Made by a program: the position numbers and the translations under genes. Below, in pieces: positions 55,880-64,000 of a stretch of 64,000 nt of DNA. The notes under the pieces were generated by a model. The model was not told where the DNA came from. It made no database searches and saw nothing but the letters and a program-made list of their open reading frames with translations. Location: the NCBI GenBank assembly GCA_032622095.1, contig CP136065.1, forward strand, positions 117,657,195 to 117,721,194. Reading direction: 5' to 3'. Positions within the stretch are counted from its first letter, which is position 1. Every line of letters begins with the position of its first letter. The DNA is from Siphonodentalium dalli (Eukaryota > Mollusca > Scaphopoda > Gadilida > Siphonodentaliidae).

Positions 55880-58800
55880 TGTCCTTTTTAGCTCAACTTT
55901 ACTTTGTAAAGTTTGAGCTATTGCCATGGCTTTGTCGTCCGTCGTCCGTGTGTACGTGTGTGCGTGTGTGCGTGTGTTCGTGTGTGCGTGTGTGCGTGTG
56001 TACGTGTGTACGTAAGGCGTCAACAATGCAGGCTACAGGTCGTACCTTTCGTCGGATCATTATGAAATTTGTCATAGCTGTTGACATCAACATTTAGACC
56101 AGAATAATTAATTTTGGGGTCATTCGGAAAAAAAACATGGCCGCCAGTGGCCATATTGGATTTCAAAATTCAATCCATTAGCACGGGCTACAGGCCGTAC
56201 TGTTTGTCTGATCTTCATGAAATTTGTCATGGATGTTAATATTGACATGTAGATGGGAACGAGTAATTTTGGGGTCATTCGGCCCAAAAACATGGCCGCC
56301 AGCAGCCATCTTGGATTTTACTCTTTGTATGACTAAATTCTTTAGCACGGGCTACAGGTCGTACTTTTAGTCTGATCATCATAAATTTTGTCAAGAATGT
56401 TAATAATGACATGTAGATGGGAACGAGTCATTTTGGGGTCATTCGGACAAAAAACATGGGCGCCAGCAGCCATCTTGGATTTCAAAATTTAATCCATTAG
56501 CACGGGCCACAGGTCGTACTGTTTGTCTGATCACCATGGAATTTGTCATGGATGATAATATTGACATGTAGATGGGAACGAGTAATTTTGGGGTCATTCG
56601 GCCAATAAACATGGACGCCAGCAGCCATCTTCGATTTTACTCTTTGTATGACTAAATTCTTTAGCACGGGCTGCAGGTCGTACCTTTAGTCTGATCATCA
56701 TAAAATTTGTCACGGATATTAACAATGACATGTAGATGGGAACGAGTAATTTTAGGGTCATTCGGCTAAAAAACATGGTCGCCAGCAGCCATCTTGGATT
56801 TTACTCTTTGTATGACTAAATCCTTTAGCACGGGCTACAGGTCCTACTTTTAGTCTGATCATCATAAAATTTGTCAAGAATGTTAATAATGACATGTAGA
56901 TGGGAATGAGTCATTTTGGGGTCATTCGGCCAAAAAACATGGCCGCCAGCAGCCATCTTGGATTTTACTCTTTGTATGACTAAATCCTTTAGCACGGGCT
57001 ACAGGTCGTACCTTTAGTCTGATCATCATAAAATTTGTCATGGTTGTTGAAATTGGAATGTAGATGGGAACGAGTCATTTTGGGGTCATTCGGAAAAAAA
57101 ACATGGCCGCCAGTGGCCATATTGGATTTCAAAATTCAATCCATTAGCACGGGCTACAGGCCGTACTGTTTGTCTGATCTTCATGAAATTTGTCATGGTT
57201 GTTAATATTGACATGTAGATGGGAACGAGTAATTTTGGGGTTATTCGGCCAAAAAACATGGCCGCCAGCAGCCATCTTGGATTTTACTCTTTGTATGACT
57301 AAATTCTTTAGCACGGGCTACAGGTCGTACTTTTAGTCTGATCATCATAAATTTTGTCAAGAATGTTAATAATGACATGTAGATGGGAACGAGTCATTTT
57401 GGGGTCATTCGGCCAAAAAACATGGCCGCCAGCAGCCATTTTGTATTTTACTCTTTGTATGACTAAATCCTTTAGCACGGGCTACAGGTCGTACTTTTAG
57501 TCTGATCATCATAAATTTTGTCAAGAATGTTAATAATGACATGTAGATGGGAACGAGTCATTTTGGGGTCATTCGGACAAAAAACATGGCCGCCAGCAGC
57601 CATCTTGGATTTCAAAATTTAATCCATTAGCACGGGCCACAGGTCGTACTGTTCGTCTGATCACCATGAAATTTGTCATGGATGATAATATTGACATGTA
57701 GATGGGAACGAGTAATTTTGGGGTCATTCGGCCAATAAACATGGCCGCCAGCAGCCATCTTCGATTTTACTCTTTGTATGACTAAATTCTTTAGCACGGG
57801 CTGCAGGTCGTACCTTTAGTCTGATCATCATAAAATTTGTCACGGATATTAACAATGACATGTAGATGGGAACGAGTAATTTTGGGGTCATTCGGCTAAA
57901 AAAAATGGTCGCCAGCAGCCATCTTGGATTTTACTCTTTGTATGACTAAATCCTTTAGCACGGGCTACAGGTCCTACTTTTAGTCTGATCATTATAAAAT
58001 TTGTCAAGAATGTTAATAATGACATGTAGATGGGAACGAGTCATTTTGGGGTCATTCGGCCAAAAAACATGGCCGCCAGCAGCCATCTTGGATTTTACTC
58101 TTTGTATGACTAAATCCTTTAGCACGGGCTACAGGTCGTACCTTTAGTCTGATCATCATAAAATTTGTCATGGTTGTTGAAATTGGAATGTAGATGGGAA
58201 CGAGTCATTTTGGGGTCATTCGGACAAAAAAATGGCCACCAGCAGCCATATTGGGTTTAAAAATTTAATCCATTAGCACGGGCCACAGGTCGTACTGTTC
58301 TTCTGATCATCATGAAATTTGTCATGGATGATAATATTGACATGTAGATGGGAACGAGTAATTTTGGGGTCATTCGGCCAAAAAACATGGCCGCCAGCAG
58401 CCATCTTGGATTTTACTCTTTGTATGACTAAATTCTTTAGCACGGGCTGCAGGTCGTACCTTTAGTCTGATCATCATAAAATGTGTCATGGATGTTAACA
58501 ATGACATGTAGATGGGAACGAGTAATTTTGGGGTCATTCGGCCAAAAAACCTGGACGCCAGCAGCCATCTTTGATTTTACTCTTTGTATGACTAAATCCT
58601 TTAGCACGGGCTACAGGTTGTACCTTTAGTCTGATCATCATGAAATGTGTCATGAATGTTAATAATGACATGTAGATGGGAAAAAGTCATTTTGAGGTCA
58701 TTCAGCCGAAAAACATGGCCGCCAGCAGCCATCTTGGATTTTACTCTTTGTATGACTAAATCCTTTAGCATGGGCTACAGGTCGTACCTTTAGTCTGATC

Positions 58801-59815
58801 ATCATAAAATTTGTCATGGTTGTTGAAATTGGAATGTAGATGGGAACGAGTTAGTTTGGGGTCATTCGGACAAAAAACATGGCCGCAAGTGGCCATCTTG
58901 GATTTAAAAATTTAATCCATTAGCACGGGCCACAGGTCGTACTGTTTGTCTGATCATGAAATTTGTCATGGATGATAATATTGACATGTAGATGGGAACG
59001 AGTAATTTTGGGGTCATTCGGCCAAAAAACATGGCCGCCAGCAGCCATCTTGGATTTTACTCTTTGTATGACTAAATTCTTTAGCACGGGCTGCAGGTCG
59101 TACCTTTAGTCTGATCATCATAAAATGTGTCATGGATGTTAACAGTGACATGTAGATGAGAACTAGTCATTTTGGGGTCATTCGGCCAAAAAACATGGCC
59201 GTCAGCAGCCATCTTGGATTTTACTCTTTGTATGACTAAATCCTTTAGCACGGGCTGCAGGTCGTACCTTTGGTCTGATCATCATAAAATGTGTCATGGA
59301 TGTTAACAATGACATGTAGATGGGAATGAGTAATTTTGGGTTCATTCGGCCGAAAACAAGGCCGCCAGCTAAATTCTTTAGCACGGGCTACATGTCATAC
59401 CTTTAGTCTGATCATCATAAAATTTGTCATGAATGTTAATAATGACATGTAGATGGGAACGAGTCATTTTGGGATCATTCGGCCAAAAAACATGGCCGCC
59501 AGCAGCCATCTTGGATTTTACTCTTTGTATGACTAAATTCTTTAGCATGGGCTACAGGTCGTACCTTTAGTCTGATCGTCATAAAATTTGTCTTGGATGT
59601 TAACGATGACATGTAGATGGGAACGACTCATTTTGGGGTCATTCGGCCGAAAACAAGGCCGACAGCAGCCATCTTGGATTTTACTTTTCTCTTCATGTCT
59701 ATAAACATGTATTGGATATTAAACTTTCCACATTCCTAATGGCTCCATTGACTGTAATACATTAAATTATTCCCTTTCCAAGTTGAGCTACAGTGTCATT
59801 GACACTTTCATTTAT
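55880..59815 (-). mobile_element. Family A element, copy 2 (inverted, ~23 satellite units)
   Basis: Reverse complement of the element at 24110-26275. The 3' hairpin TTAGCTCAACTTTACTTTGT at 55890 is followed by a GTGT/GTGC microsatellite, about 23 units of about 162 bp and the 5' end CAAGTTGAGCTACAGTGTCA at about 59790. Two unit types occur: one with TTTACTCTTTGTATGACTAA, one with TTCAAAATTTAATCCATTAG. A seven-unit block is duplicated: GGCCAATAAACATGG and TTCGATTTTAC recur 1130 bp apart (56601/57731; 56631/57761). Non-coding. Confidence 0.88.
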
Positions 59816-59939
59816 CAATACCAGCGGTTTGTACCTGTGACAAAACCAGAGCAATCAATAAACAATAGCTCTGACAGCTAAACAAATACCCTAAGCCAAT
59901 AATTCACTGAAATGAATACCTGGGACAGACCCAGGCTGA

Positions 59940-60370
59940 GATGGTTAAGGCACATTGATGTTGTTCACATCTTCCGTTAAAGAGTTATTCCTCTTTGTTT
60001 ATCTGAAAATGTTTTATTTCCGTCCGCTCATATAGCTCAACCATGATGGGTTATCGGATCTCGATGAAATTTGGTATGCATGCAGGTTTTCACCTGGATG
60101 GCTTTCAAAACAGGTCCATTGGCATTGTTCACATTTTCCGTACAAGAGTTATCCCTCTTGTATATCTGAAAATATTATATTTCCGTCCGTCTGCTCATAT
60201 ATCTCAGTCATGTGTTATTTGATTCTGTTGAAATTTGGTATGGAGTTTTGGCATCATGAGAGCTTTCAAACGTTCAAAGGGTTCAGTTATGTTGTGTGTT
60301 TCCGTTCAAGCGTTATCCCTCTTTGTTATTCTGAAACTGTTTAATTTTGTCCGTCCGCCCGTATATCTTT
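59940..60370 (-). repeat. Family C-related tandem repeat (three units, inverted)
   Basis: Units of about 180 bp: CCGTTAAAGAGTTATTCCTC, TTTGTTTATCTGAAAATGTT, TTTCCGTCCG and GATGAAATTTGGTATG. AGAGTTATTC-CTCTTTGTTTATCTG is the reverse complement of the family C core at 31.0-31.7 kb. Between here and the SDR exon at 60775 nothing else is seen. Confidence 0.7.
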
Positions 60371-60774
60371 TTTAATTTGGTTTCCGTCCTGCCCATGTTT
60401 CAATTGACACCATGTATTGAGGTATGCCAGCATGCACCAGGGGTGACACTTCTTGTTTTGAATATGACGGATAAAAATGGAGTCCAAATATAATGTGGTT
60501 CATTGATCTATCAACAAATTGACTTAGCGGGTGCGGGATATCGTATACGCTATATATATATTTCAAATGGCCGATTGATTCTGATTGGGAAAACAATCTC
60601 GTCTCCGAGCTGTAAACAAATTATAAAAATAGCTTTTCCGGCATTATCTTGTATATTTTGTGATGTTGTACCATGACTATTACTATGTGAGCATCTCAGA
60701 CAGTTATGCAGGAAAAATCAAAATTACAAATATATCACTATATAACGAGCACATGTCAGTAAACTGTTTCTCAC

Positions 60775-60987
60775 CGTTGCTTCCCAAATGCTCTTTCACG
60801 TATTTCAGAGCTTCGCGGCATTGCCACTCGTCCGTCACATCAAGCTTGACAATATGGAGACGATCTGACGTAGCTTTCCGAAGATTTTCAGCTCCCTCGC
60901 GATCAGGGGCAAGACATCCGGCAAACACCGTGAAACCAAGACCATCTAGTTTCTCGGCTAAACTATGTCCGAAACCAGTGTCACACC
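60775..60987 (-). CDS. SDR-family oxidoreductase, first visible coding exon (cofactor-binding N-terminal part)
   Basis: Minus-strand exon. The acceptor is a T-run plus CAG just above 60987 and the donor GTGAGA lies just below 60775. It encodes the last two bases of a Gly codon, 70 residues, then the first base of the next Gly codon. The exon opens with CDTGFGHSLAEKLDGLGF, the G-x3-G-x-G dinucleotide-binding turn of classical SDRs (its first Gly straddles the splice), and later has HIVKLDVTD, the adenine-ring Asp segment. The wording (GCDTGFG, VFAGCL) is typical of the retinol dehydrogenase / 17-beta-HSD6 / BDH1 group, which are NAD(P)(H)-dependent enzymes, mostly ER or mitochondrial membrane-associated. 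The preceding exon (start codon, likely membrane anchor, first beta strand) was not found before 64000. Substrate cannot be decided from sequence. Confidence 0.93.
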
Positions 60988-61237
60988 CTGAAAAAAAATC
61001 TAAATTATGCACAAAACTTCACGGCACTCATTATGACTATTGAACTCGATTTGTACGAATTATATATTTTTGAAATTCTTCGAAAAAGTTTTGATTCGTT
61101 TTCACACTTATGGTGTCGTCACCATTAAGATAAATACTGACGGAGGGGATAATTTAACATCAGATGGAAGATTGTATATATAGTACAGAAAGTACCGTAG
61201 GCGGTCGTGCTTTCCATACGATTCGCCAGACTAGAGC
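60988..61237. other. Intron upstream of the first visible SDR exon
   Basis: No upstream coding exon ending in a Gly-codon donor was found. Confidence 0.4.
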
Positions 61238-61720
61238 TCATACACCACCCTTAGAACTAAGCCAAAAATCCGACACCGAACTCCAATATGGCGGCCAAGA
61301 TGGCGGCGAAATGTGGAAATTTGCTCTAAGCTTTAAACATTTCACCACATATCGTTCCTCCTTGTCGTTGCACATTGACAACTTGCTGAATGTTATAGAC
61401 TTGTCAGATAGAATAATCGTTAGAGTGCACAATATGACCATCATATGCATCCAGGCTCGATTTTGTTGGCCCAAATATGACGTCTTATTTAATTTCCGGT
61501 ATAAGCTTGTAACGACTCGACGCTGATCACGCAATGTCTGATTTGAATCACTGTGTGTTATTGTTATGAAGACTCCATCCAAAATGTATGTGTGTATGGT
61601 GTTACTGAGGCAAGTATTTCCAAAACATTTAGTTGCGAAATATTTGTTCAAATCCAAGATGGCGTCCAATATGGCAACAAGAAATTGAACAAATGGGGGA
61701 CACGAAGCAAGGTTACACAC
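61238..61720 (-). other. Unresolved 160-codon open frame
   Basis: An uninterrupted minus frame, unusually long for AT-rich intron, but no domain is recognisable. Part of it is a translation of a CCAATATGGCGGCCAAGATG / GGCGGCGAAATG repeat-like stretch. Could be a fragment of an unrecognised mobile element or chance. Not called a gene. Confidence 0.25.
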
Positions 61721-62229
61721 AGATGAGACAGGAGAATAATTTCACTATATGTGGCAATTTTCTGCATCTTGGTACAGCTGGCCCAATATCACCTTTTAGA
61801 AAATGTTGATATAAAATCGCCAAAGTATACTCGGCGTCACAATAGCATACTAATTTATAATACTATTTATTAATACTAATAGGGTACAATACCCCTCACT
61901 GTTTTTTTCAATTCAAATTTTTATTTTCATATAAACCAAAACATTGTATTTGAGATATATATAAAGTTTTGAACACAATCACAACTAGATATAAGTGAAT
62001 AATTATACATATAAGACGAATTTAATAATAATCACGATGTCCAAGAAGATTGCTGGGAATGTAGAAAATATAGTCTATATAACATAAATTTCCTAATTTC
62101 TGAATGTCCACATATATTTATAACTTTGGTCATAAAAGCAGAGATATACAGCACACAAAACAAAAGTCAGATTTATATCCAAATTCAAACATTTATTTAA
62201 AATGTGATATCAGGTCACGGGTTTGAAAA
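61721..62229. other. No feature
   Basis: AT-rich; nothing recognised. Confidence 0.4.
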
Positions 62230-63165
62230 CATCAATCAATCAAATCGGTGAGATGTGTGGGTATACACGGAAAATTAACACTTGGGGTGGCTGTATTGTC
62301 ATGAATGGGTGGATATGGAAACATATGTTGGATGTGTGGTCATTGATTGGGTGTATGGATAAAGAGGGAGTGGATGTATTGTGTGATGTGTATATGGCAT
62401 GACTGTATAGTCATGGTTCGCGTATATATGCATACGTGGAGTCGCTGGGTGGTCATTGCTGAGACGTATATATATGGAGTGTCATTATGGTTAGGTATAC
62501 GGGGAGTGACTGTGTGTTCGTATGTGATGTGAATGGGTGTACATGGAGTTATTGTATGATCATGAAGGATGTGCAAATGTATACAATGAGTGACTATATG
62601 GTAATTGGTTGAGTGTACATGTATATATGGTGTGACTGCATGACCACGGTTAGGTGTATGTGTATACAATGAGTGGCTGTATGGTCATGTGTGACGTGGA
62701 TAAGAATACACTGAGTGACTGTATGGTCATGTGTGTGTGGGAGAGAGAGGGTGTGTGTGTGTGTGTGTGAGGGTGTGTGTGGGTGTGAGGGTGTGTGAGT
62801 GAGGGTGAGGGTATGTGAGAGAGGGTGTGTGTGAGGGTGTGTGCGAGGGTGTGTGTGAGGGTGTGTGAGAGTATGTGTGTGCGAGAGGGCGTGTGAGGGT
62901 GTGTTGGTGTGTGTACTGGTATACCCGATGTGGCTGTGTGGTCATGGGTGTGGTGTATGGTCGTAAAGAGAGTAGCGATATATGGTCATATGTGTGGCGT
63001 TTATGTATATATGGAGTGACTGTATGGTCATGGGTGGGAAGTACAGGTGTGCCGTGCATGGCTGTGTTATCACGAATGGGTGTGTATGTGTATATGCTGG
63101 CTGTATGACAATGGGTGGGTGTATGCATACATATGGAGTACTTGTATTGTTATGGGTAATTTATA
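62230..63165 (+). repeat. GT-rich minisatellite (~42-bp unit) with GTGTGAGGGT core
   Basis: Degenerate units such as ATATATGGAGTGACTGTATG followed by GTCATGGGTG recur about every 40-60 bp. A (GT)n / GTGTGTGAGGGTGTGTGAGA tract occupies about 62730-62910. The strong strand asymmetry (G on plus) yields spurious frames on both strands. Confidence 0.85.
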
Positions 63166-64000
63166 TTGAGAAATTTGTTTTAATAAGTCTATAAATATAC
63201 ACATTACCATCGATATTCAGCTTGGGTATATGTTAGGTATATGTTTTCGAGCGTTTGCCTTAACCCTTCCAATACTGAATGTATTATCCCACGCAAGTTA
63301 TAAATATATACATTGGAATTGTCTATTATTTATTCATTTGGAGGGATGTTAACGATATGTGAGCAGACGACAGTCAGACGAAAGGATAATACAAGTGCAG
63401 AATGAACCGTATTAATTGGTATAGATTATTTAGATAATACGTTCAACAATGGTCGTTTGTTGAACTGATTATCTGAACATTTCCTGAGGGAACCACTCGT
63501 CACTGAGTACATAAAGGGTTAACGAGTGCATGACGGAAGGTGAATTAAATGTTGGTCGATCTCGACAGATATGGGCGAAACCAAGTTTCGACTCTGATCA
63601 CCCAGAGCGATTTCTGTCCATAAAATTAGCTCATGAAACATTTATGAGCAAATGTATCGCTGTCAATATTCAGGAAATGTTGGCAAAAACGAACGGTTTG
63701 TAGAAAAATGAAGACGTCGAGCGGATACTTCGACACCTAATTCACCCCACGAAGCTATATTTGAATTGTAACGGTTTGTGTGTAATACCAGCTTGCAAAA
63801 TATCAAGACTACTTTGGCACTTGGACTGCCGTCATACAAATCTTTTATTCATGTTTTAATGTGTTATACACATAGCGACTTTTCCTCGATTCGTTAAATT
63901 CAAATCAGCCTAAGATTAAAAAAGGTACTTTTTCTTAACAACATCACTTTTCGCTACCATCATAGCAATTCAGCAGGATCCAAATACATCACAGCAAATT
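63166..64000. other. No feature
   Basis: No coding exon or repeat recognised. The SDR N-terminal exon is not seen here. Confidence 0.4.

Noticed and set aside
61238-61720. 160-codon minus frame as a possible gene or SDR upstream exon
   Set aside because: No SDR N-terminal features, no donor in the right phase, and part is ATGGCGGCCAAGATGGCGG repeat translated; kept only as an unresolved frame.
62230-63165. Open frames (up to 133 codons) rich in His/Thr/Pro
   Set aside because: Produced by the GT/CA-rich minisatellite; low complexity in all frames.
1-64000. tRNA, rRNA or prokaryotic operon signals
   Set aside because: No A/B-box pair with cloverleaf, no rRNA similarity, and spliced exons with GT-AG sites show a eukaryotic genome.

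Overview
The window looks like nuclear DNA of a marine invertebrate, most plausibly a mollusc. It is AT-rich, genes are split by very long introns, and most bases belong to tandem-repeat-bearing mobile elements. Several families share one modular plan: tandem units of about 150-180 bp, then an ACGG/ACGC/ACAG-type microsatellite, often then a terminal hairpin. That plan resembles the 'pearl'/Helentron-like elements known from bivalves. The species assignment is inference; nothing here names the organism.

One real host gene is supported. It is a short-chain dehydrogenase/reductase (SDR) of the retinol dehydrogenase / 17-beta-HSD / hydroxybutyrate dehydrogenase type, on the minus strand. Four coding exons were reconstructed at 60775-60987, 52052-52234, 41957-42089 and 30243-30585. 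All splice sites are GT-AG, and the phases close to one continuous 289-residue reading frame ending in a stop codon. The cofactor motif, the Ser-Tyr-Lys catalytic residues and a C-terminal KKSS (KKXX-type ER retrieval) are all visible. The N-terminal exon is not in view and probably lies beyond 64000. Introns are 8.5-11.4 kb and packed with repeats.

Layout. 1-4160: repeats and one foldback hairpin, no gene. 4165-6330: a decayed non-LTR retrotransposon (endonuclease end, reverse transcriptase, C-terminus; minus strand). 6400-7510: a second retrotransposon fragment, followed on its 3' side by a striking array of six hairpins with covarying stems. 7505-8902: three head-to-tail tandem-repeat elements carrying nuclear-receptor half-site-like and NRF1-consensus motifs. 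8962-19734: a giant foldback element, with near-identical ~700-bp terminal inverted repeats in (TA)n, filled with about 57 copies of a 174-bp satellite that changes orientation near 11475. 21-28 kb: family B and family A repeat elements, the latter inside a 3.3-kb inverted-repeat composite with 21-bp-phased palindromes. 30.2-61 kb: the SDR gene. Its introns hold family C, D, A and B repeats, several inverted-repeat (MITE-like) elements, a Mutator-like terminal-inverted-repeat element, a broken PIN/FEN-like repetitive-family gene, an inverted 21-bp minisatellite and two clusters of the palindrome TGATATCA. 55.9-59.8 kb: a second, inverted copy of the family A satellite element. 61-64 kb: an unresolved ORF, a GT-rich minisatellite and unremarkable sequence.

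Only the SDR gene looks functional. Everything else recognisable is mobile or satellite DNA, and all non-SDR coding remnants are broken. No tRNA, rRNA, CRISPR array or prokaryotic-style operon was seen.
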